The notes: generated by a model not told the origin, from the letters alone. A stretch of DNA of 11,409 nucleotides from an uncultured Gemmatimonadota bacterium (GCA_946478895.1 CAMLDY010000082.1:1-11409), one strand, 5' to 3'. Positions 1-6,785 are shown, counted from the first letter of the stretch. Program-made: numbers and translations.

Positions 1-494
1 TTGGCCGCGATGCGCACGATCATCCGCCGATGTGGACGGAGGCGTTCCTGAAGCCCCGCGAATCCGTTATCACGAGCGAGTTCGGATCCGGCCGCGTCTT
101 TAACGGCAAGCTCACATCGCGCCACCTGGGTGTCGATTTTCGCGGCGCGATCGGTCAGCCCATTCGCGCGGCGAACCGCGGCGTCGTCGCGCTCGTCGAT
201 CACTTCTTCCTCGCCGGCAACGTCGTTTACATCGACCACGGCGGCGGTGTGGTCACTTCGTACTTCCACATGAGCAAGCCGCTTGTGTCTGCAGGTGATA
301 CGGTGAAGCGCGGGCAGGTGATTGGACTGGTCGGAAATACCGGACGCGTGACGGGCCCGCATCTCCATTGGGCAGCTCGCTATGGAGCGCTCACTGTGAA
401 TCCGCTCGACCTTGTCTCGCTCGGGTCGAATTGGTACAGCGCTTCGACCGCGGCCAAACCCGAGACTCCGAAGGCGACCGCACGGCGCAATTAG
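1..494 (+). CDS. M23 family metallopeptidase, C-terminal domain (5' end outside window)
   Basis: This is the C-terminal catalytic part of a LytM/M23 zinc endopeptidase, a family that cuts peptide cross-links in peptidoglycan in the periplasm or outside the cell. The reading frame is open to the left edge of the window, so the first methionine seen (base 30) is probably internal. Counting from that methionine, the zinc-site signatures are complete: His32-x3-Asp36 (HLGVD), His80 (YFHMS) and the HxH motif at 111-113 (GPHLHW). The glycine-rich strand pattern around GDTVKRGQVIGLVGNTG is also typical, so the domain should be active rather than degenerate. A short Ala/Thr/Lys-rich tail follows it. 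The N-terminal part, where a signal peptide or coiled coil would be, cannot be seen. The stop codon overlaps the stop of the convergent peptidase gene by four bases. Family assignment is firm; the physiological substrate is unknown. Confidence 0.93.
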   Translation, partial: GRDAHDHPPMWTEAFLKPRESVITSEFGSGRVFNGKLTSRHLGVDFRGAIGQPIRAANRGVVALVDHFFLAGNVVYIDHGGGVVTSYFHMSKPLVSAGDTVKRGQVIGLVGNTGRVTGPHLHWAARYGALTVNPLDLVSLGSNWYSASTAAKPETPKATARRN

Positions 495-1678
495 GGCTTT
501 GTCGTCGTGCGGATCCCGTAGCGCGATAGAATCTCCTTCACGCGATCGATTGGAATCGCTTCGACGGTGCCGCCCCTGGCGCTGACGGTGGTGGCGCGGA
601 ATAGTGAGTTGTAGATCGCTTCCTCCGTCGCTTCGATAACCGCCTCGTAAAGTCCCGAGAGCTGTTCTGTATTTCCGAGCTCGGTAGTCGTGAGACGGTG
701 TGCATCACGGGCGCGGCGGACATCCGGCGCGGTCGAGAAGCCGATCACGTAATCTCCCGATCCGTTGCTCGCGATCGAGCCGGTGCGCGCGAGTCCCATC
801 AGCGCGCGCGAGGCGAGCCGGCGCAGATTTCGATCGGAGAGCGGCGCATCGGTGGCGACGACCATCATGATCGAGCCGTCGGCTTGCCCGCGGGTCGAGC
901 CGGCGAACCTGTGGCTACCCAGCTCCCGACCGACTGGCGCTCCCATGATCTGGAGCACTCCACCAAAATTGGATTGCACGAGCACGCCGACGGTCCACCC
1001 TCCCTGCGCCTGCGACAGCCGTCGCGACGATGTGCCGATGCCACCTTTCCAGTCGAAGGCGCGGGTGCCGCGACCGGCGCCGACACTCCCTTCCTCGACT
1101 GCACCAGCGCGCGCCGACGTCAGCGCCTGCCGCACCTGCGCGGCGGTGATCGGTCGCGAGCGAATGGCGGTGTTCAGCTCGTAACCGTCGTTGGTCTCAC
1201 CAACGACCGGGTTGATGGATCGGACGTTCTCCATCCCCGGTTGCCCAAGCATCCACTCGACCATCGCATCGGCGGCTTTCCAGACGCAGAGAGTGCAGGT
1301 GAGAAGGATCGGCGTCTCGAGCTCGCCCAGCTCGCTGACCTGCGTATAGCCGAGGAGTTTCCCGAACCCGTTTCCAACTACGATCGCGGCAGGAACCCGT
1401 TGCAGAAACAGGTTTCCGCCGTGCGGCAGGATCGCCGTGATGCCGGTGTGGACGGAGTCGCCGTCATCGACGGTGACCTGACCCACGAGCACGCCGGCGA
1501 CATCGGTGATGGCGTTCAGCGGGCCTGGAGACAGCACGCCGGGCGCGACACCAATCTCCCTCGCGCGCGGGCGTGCCTGCGCGACGAGGAGCTGTGGCGT
1601 CATGCCCGCGATCATCCACAGAAAGAAAAACAGCCGTCGTGACATTGTTGGCGCGAAGACCGGACATCTCAATGTCAT
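491..1678 (-). CDS. P1 family peptidase (DmpA/L-aminopeptidase D-esterase type), secreted
   Basis: The protein belongs to the DmpA/BapA N-terminal-nucleophile hydrolases, which remove N-terminal residues from peptides, including D-residue or beta-peptides in some members. They mature by self-cleavage before a serine. With the start used here (395 aa), the expected cleavage and nucleophile site is Gly268-Ser269, followed by the family pattern SIMMVVATDAPL. The supporting NDGY (Tyr166) and VQSNFG (Asn237) motifs are present. A hydrophobic segment near residues 16-31 ending in AQA (33-35) looks like a signal peptide, so export is expected. Three starts are possible. Base 1693 would overlap the upstream gene by 19 bases. 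Base 1678 gives an ATGA overlap with the upstream stop, suggesting translational coupling. Base 1645 gives the most compact signal peptide. I chose 1678; no candidate has a strong Shine-Dalgarno sequence. Substrate specificity cannot be read from the sequence. Confidence 0.92.
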   Translation of the reverse strand: MTLRCPVFAPTMSRRLFFFLWMIAGMTPQLLVAQARPRAREIGVAPGVLSPGPLNAITDVAGVLVGQVTVDDGDSVHTGITAILPHGGNLFLQRVPAAIVVGNGFGKLLGYTQVSELGELETPILLTCTLCVWKAADAMVEWMLGQPGMENVRSINPVVGETNDGYELNTAIRSRPITAAQVRQALTSARAGAVEEGSVGAGRGTRAFDWKGGIGTSSRRLSQAQGGWTVGVLVQSNFGGVLQIMGAPVGRELGSHRFAGSTRGQADGSIMMVVATDAPLSDRNLRRLASRALMGLARTGSIASNGSGDYVIGFSTAPDVRRARDAHRLTTTELGNTEQLSGLYEAVIEATEEAIYNSLFRATTVSARGGTVEAIPIDRVKEILSRYGIRTTTKP

Positions 1679-2097
1679 CGCATCACCCGCCATTCAGCGA
1701 ATCGCTCGTCGATCACGCGAGCGATCCTGTCGTAGTTCGCCCAGCTATTCTCCACTTCGTAGAGCGACGCAAAGTTGCCGCCGAGGACTCGATCGTAATC
1801 GTTCACGTAATCGTTGGTCTCATAATAGGCGGCGGTGAACTTTCGCCCTTTCTCATTCAGTAGTCGATCGAAAAACTTTTCGTCGAGCTCGTTGAACAGG
1901 AGGTCACGGCCGGTGACGACACGCTCGAGGACGAGCTGGTACGTATCCCCACCCATCTCGACCAGTTCGTCGCTGCCGAGGCCACGGTGAATTATCCACG
2001 CCAGATACATCCCGATGTGGGTCCCGCCGTTCTCGGGCGGGAGGTCCCGGGGATAGTTTCCGCCGTAGTGCCAGTCGGCTCGGTCGATGTTCGACAT
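1675..2097 (-). CDS. Small conserved hypothetical protein, DUF7832-like
   Basis: This 140-residue soluble protein has no signal peptide or membrane segment. Its N-terminus carries the pattern DWHYGGNYP, then ENGGTHIGMYLAWII at about residues 22-36. It is rich in aromatic and acidic residues later on, for example YYETNDYVNDYDR (91-103). From memory this resembles the family now called DUF7832, which has no established function; the family name is my recollection, not a search result. The frame stays open upstream to 2583, but that extension lies antiparallel-frame inside the transporter gene. The ATG at 2097 sits 32 bases after the transporter stop and directly before the conserved-looking N-terminus, so I use it. 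The stop overlaps the start of the P1 peptidase gene (ATGA), which suggests co-transcription with both neighbours. No function is proposed. Confidence 0.8.
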   Translation of the reverse strand: MSNIDRADWHYGGNYPRDLPPENGGTHIGMYLAWIIHRGLGSDELVEMGGDTYQLVLERVVTGRDLLFNELDEKFFDRLLNEKGRKFTAAYYETNDYVNDYDRVLGGNFASLYEVENSWANYDRIARVIDERFAEWRVMR

Positions 2098-2129
2098 GGT
2101 TGGCTCGAGTTCTCGTGCCGCCTTCGGGT

Positions 2130-2873
2130 TCAGGAGGCTATCGCCAGCTTGAGGCCCGCGACAATCAGCACCAGAGACAGTAGCTGGCGCAATACCGGTG
2201 TCGGGGCCTTGCTGGTCCCATAACTCGCGCCAATCCAGCCTCCGAGCAATACTGCCGCCGCCCAAACCGGAAGATTTGCCGGCAGCTCCCGGACACTGGA
2301 GAGATGGCCGAGCAGTCCGGCTACCGAGTTGACCAGGATGAATGGTGCGGCAACGGCGGAGGTTTCCCTGGTCTCCGCCCATCCCATGTACAGAAGCAAA
2401 GGACTGAGAAAGATTCCACCGCCGACTCCGGTCAGTCCGGACAGGAATCCGATCGCCGCACCCCACGCTATCGCCGCCGACAACGGTGGCCGGCGAACTG
2501 CGGGCGACACCGACGCTCGCGCGGAGCGGAACATCCACACCGCGGCGTAGAGGAGTACGACACCGACCAGAATCTTGTACCACCGCCCGGGCAGCGCGGC
2601 GGCCCCGCCGATGAACGCCGTGGGAATCGACGTGATGACGAAGGGCCAGAGCAGCTCCGATGAAAAAAGTCCGGCGCGGAAGAATTTTATCGTCGCCATT
2701 CCTGCGACGAGGATGTTGAGAGCAAGTGCCGTCGGTTTCATCGCCGCCGGCGCGAAGTCGAACAGCGCCATCACCGCCAGATAGCTCGAGGCGCCGCCGT
2801 GTCCGACCGACGCATAGAGCATCGCGCCCGCACAGAATAGCATTGCGACGACGAAGATTTCCGAGACAGCCAT
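2130..2873 (-). CDS. Sulfite exporter TauE/SafE family transporter (TSUP)
   Basis: This 247-residue integral membrane protein has the length, hydrophobicity and internal two-fold repeat of the TauE/SafE (TSUP, formerly DUF81) family. Members move small anions such as sulfite or sulfoacetate across the inner membrane. The two repeat signatures are SVGHGGASSYLAV at about residues 22-34 and GLTGVGGGIFLSPLLLYMG at about 146-164. About eight transmembrane stretches can be traced (roughly 4-21, 28-40, 47-66, 73-92, 99-116, 132-165, 172-192 and 203-246, some of these containing two passes). The ATG at 2873 is preferred over an upstream TTG at 2912, because that one would overlap the divergent ABC gene and no family sequence precedes MAVSEIF. 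It appears to head a minus-strand cluster with the DUF7832-like and P1 peptidase genes. The transported substrate cannot be read from sequence. Confidence 0.92.
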   Translation of the reverse strand: MAVSEIFVVAMLFCAGAMLYASVGHGGASSYLAVMALFDFAPAAMKPTALALNILVAGMATIKFFRAGLFSSELLWPFVITSIPTAFIGGAAALPGRWYKILVGVVLLYAAVWMFRSARASVSPAVRRPPLSAAIAWGAAIGFLSGLTGVGGGIFLSPLLLYMGWAETRETSAVAAPFILVNSVAGLLGHLSSVRELPANLPVWAAAVLLGGWIGASYGTSKAPTPVLRQLLSLVLIVAGLKLAIAS

Positions 2874-2885
2874 TTCGTTTGGACG

Positions 2886-2891
2886 TATATT
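2886..2891 (+). promoter_or_regulatory. Candidate -10 element (TATATT) of the ABC exporter operon
   Basis: The divergent gap between the TauE-type gene (start 2873) and the ABC ATPase gene (start 2912 or 2930) holds the only AT-rich stretch nearby, CGTATATTC. TATATT would place transcription start near 2898, leaving a very short leader. No good -35 is visible 16-18 bases upstream. The same stretch read on the other strand (GAATATACG) could serve the transporter gene. This is a weak, purely sequence-based call. Confidence 0.3.
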
Positions 2892-2911
2892 CTCAGCTGT
2901 TTCCAACCACA

Positions 2912-3895
2912 ATGCCGCAGCGAAGCTACATGACCGAATACGCGATCGACATAGTCAACATCTCGAAGCGCTACGACGAGCACGTCGCCGTGCGTGATCT
3001 GACGCTCCGGGTTCCGAAGGGCAGCGTGTACGGACTGCTCGGCCCCAACGGCGCCGGGAAGACCACCACGATCAGGATGATTCTCAACATCATCGCGCCC
3101 GACACCGGCTCGATCCACATCTTCGGCCGCCCGTCCAACGACCCGAAGATCACCGAGCGACTTGGCTATTTGCCCGAGGAGCGAGGGTTATACCGGAAGA
3201 TGCAGGTGCGCCGCGTGCTCAGGTTTCTCGCCGAGCTGAAGGGAGTGCGCGGCGGCGATGCCGATAAGCGGATCGACGAGTGGCTGGAGAGGCTGTCGCT
3301 GAAAACCCCGGAGAAGGACTGGGGCCTCGCCAAGATCGACGAGCTGTCGCGCGGAATGCAGCAGAAGGTGCAATTCATAGGTACGCTGCTCCACGATCCG
3401 GATCTGGTGATTCTCGATGAGCCGTTCAGCGGTCTCGATCCGATCAACGCGCAGGCGCTGAAGGACACGGTGGTCGAGCTCAAGCAGCGCGGGAAGACTG
3501 TGATCTTCAGCACCCACCTGATGGAGAACGCCGAGCGGCTCTGCGACTCGGTGTGCATCATTGCGCGTGGCGAGAAGGTACTGGACGGCGACATCGATGA
3601 GGTGAAGGAAGAGCACGGCCACCGTAACATCGCGCTCTCGCTCGAGGGCGACGGCATTGCCGGCATTGCTCCGATTCTGCGCGACCATTCGCTGGTCAAG
3701 CGTGCCGACGACTCGAACCGGTTCTTCGAGATCGAGCTCGCGCCGGGCGCCGACCCGCAGGCACTGCTGCGCAGGATCGTCGAATCGGGCGCATCGGTGC
3801 AGCGATTCGAGATGATCCAGCCGTCGCTGCACCAGATCTTCCTGCAGAAGGTGGGCGCAACTGGTATTGAGGAGGGGATGACCGGAAATGGCTAA
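2912..3895 (+). CDS. ABC transporter ATP-binding protein (NatA-like, DUF4162 C-terminus)
   Basis: This is the cytoplasmic ATPase of an ABC-2 type exporter. With the start used (327 aa) the nucleotide-binding motifs are all present: Walker A GPNGAGKT (44-51), signature LSRGMQQKVQ (145-154), Walker B LVILDEP with catalytic Glu170, D-loop SGLDP (173-177) and H-loop His202. The Q-loop position reads GYLPEERGLY, with Glu in place of the usual Gln, as I recall for other NatA-type proteins. Residues about 238-315 match the C-terminal DUF4162 module found in NatA and related exporters. The frame is open upstream to 2726, but that part lies over the divergent transporter gene. The ATG at 2912 or the one at 2930 (321 aa) is the likely start, and neither has a clear Shine-Dalgarno. 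It overlaps the permease gene by eight bases, so the two are translated together. The substrate is unknown; Na+ export or drug efflux are family possibilities only. Confidence 0.95.
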   Translation: MPQRSYMTEYAIDIVNISKRYDEHVAVRDLTLRVPKGSVYGLLGPNGAGKTTTIRMILNIIAPDTGSIHIFGRPSNDPKITERLGYLPEERGLYRKMQVRRVLRFLAELKGVRGGDADKRIDEWLERLSLKTPEKDWGLAKIDELSRGMQQKVQFIGTLLHDPDLVILDEPFSGLDPINAQALKDTVVELKQRGKTVIFSTHLMENAERLCDSVCIIARGEKVLDGDIDEVKEEHGHRNIALSLEGDGIAGIAPILRDHSLVKRADDSNRFFEIELAPGADPQALLRRIVESGASVQRFEMIQPSLHQIFLQKVGATGIEEGMTGNG

Positions 3896-5174
3896 GCTCT
3901 GGGCGATCATCAAGCGCGAGTATCTGGAGCGGGTGCGATCGAAGTGGTTCCTGATCGCGACGTTCTTCGGACCGGTGTTCTTCAGCGCGATCATCATCGT
4001 GCCCGCCTGGCTCGCTTCACGCAGCAAGGCGACGAGCGACATCTACAACACCGTGATACTCGATGCCACCGAGACCGGTTTCGGGCACAGCCTAGCGGTG
4101 AACATCGCCGGCGACACGACGGTCCCCGGTAGAATGCCAGTCGTGAGGGTCGTCACACCGAGCCAGCTCACTCCAGCGGAGAGCGTCGCCACCCGCGAGG
4201 TGATGCACAAGGAGCGGACCGGGTACATCGTCGTCACTCAGCAGACTCTGGCGGGCGAGTCGGCGCGATACGCCGGGACCAACGCGACGTCGATCGCCGA
4301 CATGGCGCAGATCAAGAACGCCATTCGCAACACTGTTCTGGCGTCGCGCCTGGAGAAAGTCGGGCTCGATAACGAGAAGATGAAGGAGATCACCTTCATC
4401 CCGCTCGACTTCAGCACCGAGCGCATCACCGAGCGCGGGCGTGCCGGCTCCGGAATGGCCAGCGTGCTATTTGGCTTCGCGATCGGATTCCTGCTCTACA
4501 TGTCGATCGTGATCTATGGACAGACCATCATGAGCGGCGTGCTCGAGGAGAAAACGACGCGCGTCGCCGAGGTGGTGATGTCGAGCGTGCCGACCGATTC
4601 CCTGCTGGCGGGCAAGGTACTCGGGGTCGGCGCGGTCGGGCTGACACAGCAGATAATCTGGATCGGCATGACTTATTTTCTGCTCAAGCTGAGATCGCCG
4701 ATCATGGCGAAGTTCGGTGCCCCGACGATGAACTTCTCGCTGCCGGACATCAGCCTGGGTGCGGGCATCATCTTTCTGCTTTTCTTCCTGCTGGGCTTCA
4801 TTTTCTATTCGTCGCTCTATGCCGCGGTTGGATCGTCGGTCAACAGCGAGAGTGAAGCGCGCCAGGCGGCGAGCCCACTGATGATCCTGATAGTGAGCAC
4901 TGGTGTGTTCATTCAGCCGGTGCTGCTGAATCCGACGGGCACGACCGCGAGGGTGCTGTCGCTGGTGCCGATCTCGTCGCCGATCATCATGCCCATCCGG
5001 ATGGCAGTGACGGGAGTGCCCCCTCTCGAGCTCGCGGGAAGTCTGGTGTTCCTCGCGATCGGTTGCCTGCTCGCGCTCTGGCTCGCTTCGCGGATCTACC
5101 GCGTCGGACTGCTCATGTACGGGAAGCGGCCGACGATGAAGGAGATGGCGAGGTGGGTTTCGTACGCTCGATAG
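3888..5174 (+). CDS. ABC-2 type transporter permease (NatB-like)
   Basis: This 428-residue membrane partner of the preceding ATPase has ABC-2 permease architecture. One N-terminal transmembrane helix (about 20-43) is followed by a soluble extracytoplasmic domain (about 45-185), then a six-helix membrane block (about 192-214, 243-265, 288-312, 330-345, 354-372 and 382-402). The cytoplasmic coupling motif EEKTTRVAEVVMSSV (220-234) after the second helix is characteristic of NatB/YhaP-like permeases. The start ATG lies inside the last codons of the ATPase gene (ATGGCTAA), with a purine-rich GAGGAGGGG about ten bases upstream. Together the two genes encode a homodimeric or heterodimeric half-transporter pair working as an exporter in the inner membrane. 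No substrate-binding protein gene is nearby, which agrees with export. Gene function at family level is secure; substrate is not. Confidence 0.94.
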   Translation: MAKLWAIIKREYLERVRSKWFLIATFFGPVFFSAIIIVPAWLASRSKATSDIYNTVILDATETGFGHSLAVNIAGDTTVPGRMPVVRVVTPSQLTPAESVATREVMHKERTGYIVVTQQTLAGESARYAGTNATSIADMAQIKNAIRNTVLASRLEKVGLDNEKMKEITFIPLDFSTERITERGRAGSGMASVLFGFAIGFLLYMSIVIYGQTIMSGVLEEKTTRVAEVVMSSVPTDSLLAGKVLGVGAVGLTQQIIWIGMTYFLLKLRSPIMAKFGAPTMNFSLPDISLGAGIIFLLFFLLGFIFYSSLYAAVGSSVNSESEARQAASPLMILIVSTGVFIQPVLLNPTGTTARVLSLVPISSPIIMPIRMAVTGVPPLELAGSLVFLAIGCLLALWLASRIYRVGLLMYGKRPTMKEMARWVSYAR

Positions 5175-5206
5175 ACAAAAACGGGATGGTGGGTACCGCG
5201 GTTACG

Positions 5207-5386
5207 GATAACGCGTTGCGGGTTGCAGGAAGCACGGTGGCGGGTTGCCGGTAAACTGCGTTGATGACGTGTCGGCGCGCGCGTACAGTAAAATCAACTG
5301 CCTTCCCCTAAGCCCACCTGACACGTCGGCAGCGTGGTTCACCGGCAACCGGCAACCGTGCGTCCGGCAACCCGCAACGCGTTATC
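5207..5386. repeat. Large imperfect palindrome, arms of about 69 bases, with GGTTGC heptad repeats
   Basis: The arms 5207-5275 and 5318-5386 are inverted copies around a 42-base loop. The outermost 20 bases (GATAACGCGTTGCGGGTTGC) match perfectly. Of the next 26, 22 match, and of the innermost 23, 16 match. Most inner differences would be G-U pairs in a plus-strand transcript. Within the arms a seven-base unit of the GGTTGCN type is iterated in short runs. The element fills most of the 320-base non-coding stretch between the permease stop and the bacilliredoxin start. I see no open frame, no transposase and no clear target-site duplication. It could be a MITE- or REP-like repeat, or a structured terminator or leader. 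The bases 5387-5494 beyond it contain only an AT-rich stretch near 5455-5468 and the ribosome binding site. Confidence 0.8.
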
Positions 5387-5455
5387 TATAAGTGGGATAG
5401 TATCCAGTCTTGCCCCTCCGCAGCATCTGACTTCAGTTACCCGTCGCCCGCCCGT

Positions 5456-5461
5456 TATTAT
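5456..5461 (+). promoter_or_regulatory. Candidate -10 element (TATTAT) for the bacilliredoxin gene
   Basis: TATTAT stands in the only AT-rich part of the leader, 34 bases before the start codon. A poor -35 candidate (TTCAGT at 5432-5437) lies 18 bases upstream. The call rests on position and composition only. Confidence 0.25.
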
Positions 5462-5484
5462 TCATTACCCACTCAATCGAAGGC

Positions 5485-5489
5485 AGGAG
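5485..5489 (+). promoter_or_regulatory. Ribosome binding site of the bacilliredoxin gene
   Basis: AGGAG lies five bases before the ATG at 5495. It is the best Shine-Dalgarno match in this part of the window and fixes the start of the gene. Confidence 0.75.
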
Positions 5490-5494
5490 AGTAG

Positions 5495-5929
5495 ATGTAC
5501 GACGAACGTTTTGTAACTCCGATGCGCCAGGAGCTGACCATGCTCGGCGTCGAGGAGATGCGCACTCCCGCGGAAGTGGATGCGAAGCTGAGAAATGCGC
5601 AGGGGACGACGCTGGTGGTCGTCAACTCGGTGTGTGGCTGCGCGGCGCGCAACGCGCGACCGGCTGTAGCCAAAGCGATCCAGCACGAGCACCGGCCCGA
5701 TACGCTGACGACGGTGTTCGCCGGTCAGGATGTCGATGCGGTGCAGAGAGCGCGCAGCTATTTCACGGGCTATCCGCCCAGCTCACCGCAGATCGCGCTG
5801 CTCAAGGACGGCCAGCTGGTCTACATGCTGGAGCGTCACCAGATCGAAGGGCGCACCGCCGAGGACATCGCGAAGGATCTGACGCGGGCGTTTGACAAGT
5901 ACTGCGAGGAAGCTACTACCGCGGCTTAA
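5495..5929 (+). CDS. BrxA/BrxB family bacilliredoxin
   Basis: This 144-residue thioredoxin-fold protein matches the YphP/YqiW (BrxA/BrxB) family along its full usual length. The active-site motif is Cys47-Gly-Cys49 in the setting VVVNSVCGCAARNARP. The conserved downstream segment GYPPSSPQIALLKDGQLVYMLERHQIEG (about 92-119) is also present. In Firmicutes these proteins remove bacillithiol from S-bacillithiolated proteins after oxidative stress, acting in the cytoplasm. An additional Cys137 lies near the C-terminus. The gene stands alone: upstream is a large palindrome and downstream a second one, with no thiol-biosynthesis gene in the window. Whether the organism makes bacillithiol is not shown here; the family alone is suggestive. 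A strong Shine-Dalgarno supports the chosen start. Confidence 0.95.
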   Translation: MYDERFVTPMRQELTMLGVEEMRTPAEVDAKLRNAQGTTLVVVNSVCGCAARNARPAVAKAIQHEHRPDTLTTVFAGQDVDAVQRARSYFTGYPPSSPQIALLKDGQLVYMLERHQIEGRTAEDIAKDLTRAFDKYCEEATTAA

Positions 5930-5944
5930 GTCTGAACTGCCACG

Positions 5945-6090
5945 GAAGACTACCAGCTGGGTGCTGTGGGCGGAACGGCTCGGGGCTCCGAGCTCGGGTT
6001 GGATTAAAGGCGCGCAGCGGAAGTTCGGTTATCAAATCCATGCTCGGAGCCGCCGGCCGCTCCGCACAAAGCTACTAGCTGGTAGTCTTC
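5945..6090. repeat. Second large palindrome, arms of about 60 bases with 14-base perfect ends
   Basis: The arms 5945-6004 and 6031-6090 are inverted copies around a 26-base loop. The terminal 14 bases (GAAGACTACCAGCT) are perfect, and about 46 of 60 positions match overall. Each arm also folds on itself: GCTCGG/CCGAGC in the left arm and CGGAGC/GCTCCG in the right arm. A cruciform or branched RNA could therefore form. The element starts 15 bases after the bacilliredoxin stop and ends 9 bases before the convergent membrane-protein gene, filling nearly the whole gap. There is no U-tract, so it is not a classical terminator, though it could act as a bidirectional one. Its sequence is unrelated to the palindrome at 5207-5386. 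It may be a MITE- or REP-like repeat; no copy number can be judged from one window. Confidence 0.78.
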
Positions 6091-6099
6091 AGTAGCCCA

Positions 6100-6711
6100 T
6101 CAAAACTCGTCCCTCTTCCTTCGCTCGATAAACGGCTGCCCATCCGGCAACGTTTGCGGCTCGACATCGCGGCCCGTCTCCTTCAGCACGCGGCCGCGAA
6201 CGAATGAGACGGTCAGTCCGAGCAGTAGCGCCCACAGGCTGACGCCGAGCACGCGCCAGAACAGCACCCCGGTCGCCATCGCCTGCCAGTCGATGAACTC
6301 GGCGCGCGCGGTCCCCCATGGCTCGCGGTGCAGCGCGATCAACAGCAGACTCACCGCCATCTCGCCGGTGGTCTCGAAGATCGCGAACAGCGGCGCCCGC
6401 CACGGCCATTCTCGCACCGGGAATCTGCCCAGGTGTAGGGTCGCCATTCCGAGCAGAAACAGAGTACCGAGCACCAGCGCCGCGGCGAGGTAGCCGCTGG
6501 TGACGTCGCCGTTGGTGAGCACGACGGCGCGGAAGAGCCGCATCACCACGCCGGTGATTAGCGCCAGCTCTACGGGCGAGCGCGCAATCCGGGCAAACGC
6601 CGGCGGCTCCTCGAGGTCCCATTCGCTCGTCTTGAACAGCCGACGACGCTTCTCGACTGGATGGGGCTTCGTCACGGATCCCAATGTAATTCGCGACCGT
6701 AAGGCGTCCAT
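6100..6711 (-). CDS. Hypothetical four-helix membrane protein
   Basis: I do not recognise this 203-residue protein. It has a basic N-terminal stretch (KRRR at 21-24), an acidic/Pro patch (EWDLEEPPAF, 30-39) and four likely transmembrane helices at about 47-66, 72-94, 106-128 and 144-170. A charged cytoplasmic-looking tail ends in ERRKRDEF. There is no signal peptide. The ATG at 6711 lacks a strong ribosome binding site; a GTG at residue 13 is an alternative. It lies 115 bases downstream of lepB on the same strand, with a GC-rich hairpin between them, so co-transcription is uncertain. The overlapping frame at 6089-6622 on the same strand is Ala/Arg-rich with no membrane pattern and is judged a shadow. 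The consistent hydrophobic pattern makes this a real gene, but no function is proposed. Confidence 0.72.
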   Translation of the reverse strand: MDALRSRITLGSVTKPHPVEKRRRLFKTSEWDLEEPPAFARIARSPVELALITGVVMRLFRAVVLTNGDVTSGYLAAALVLGTLFLLGMATLHLGRFPVREWPWRAPLFAIFETTGEMAVSLLLIALHREPWGTARAEFIDWQAMATGVLFWRVLGVSLWALLLGLTVSFVRGRVLKETGRDVEPQTLPDGQPFIERRKRDEF

Positions 6712-6757
6712 AGATTTGCCTGCCGATTCAGAGGAAAACTCTCTGCCGACAAATGCG

Positions 6758-6779
6758 ACGCGGGGACCGCGTCCCGCGT
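6758..6779 (-). terminator. GC-rich hairpin downstream of lepB, terminator-like
   Basis: ACGCGG and CCGCGT flank a core that can also pair GAC with GTC, giving a strong GC hairpin with a one-base bulge. It stands about 48 bases after the lepB stop on the minus strand. The bases following it (CGCATTTG) hold only a three-base T-run, so intrinsic termination is possible but weak. Confidence 0.35.
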
Positions 6780-6785
6780 AACTAC

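Noticed and set aside
491..494. Overlapping convergent stops (TTAG) as a possible regulatory feature
   Set aside because: Four-base overlap of converging genes, like the zero-base spacing at 9971/9972, is common in compact genomes and needs no special explanation.
698..1642. 314-codon open frame on the plus strand
   Set aside because: It lies antisense across the P1 peptidase gene, is rich in Arg, Asp and His as expected of a GC-rich shadow frame, and shows no family motif.
2098..2583. Upstream extension of the DUF7832-like frame
   Set aside because: It overlaps the TauE-type gene in another frame, has shadow-like composition, and the recognisable N-terminus starts at 2097.
1675..2873. Possible defence or toxin-antitoxin pair around the small DUF7832-like gene
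   Set aside because: Neither neighbour is a toxin, nuclease or DNA-binding protein; one is a transporter and the other an exported peptidase.
3188..4042. 284-codon minus-strand frame over the ABC genes
   Set aside because: The sense-strand ABC ATPase and permease have complete motifs here; the antisense frame has none.
5207..5386. Possible CRISPR-like array from the repeated GGTTGC units
   Set aside because: The units are only about seven bases, partly inverted and without regular spacers; no cas gene is present.
6089..6622. 177-codon minus-strand frame overlapping the membrane-protein gene
   Set aside because: It is dominated by Ala, Arg and Gly and lacks the regular hydrophobic helices of the alternative frame at 6100-6711.
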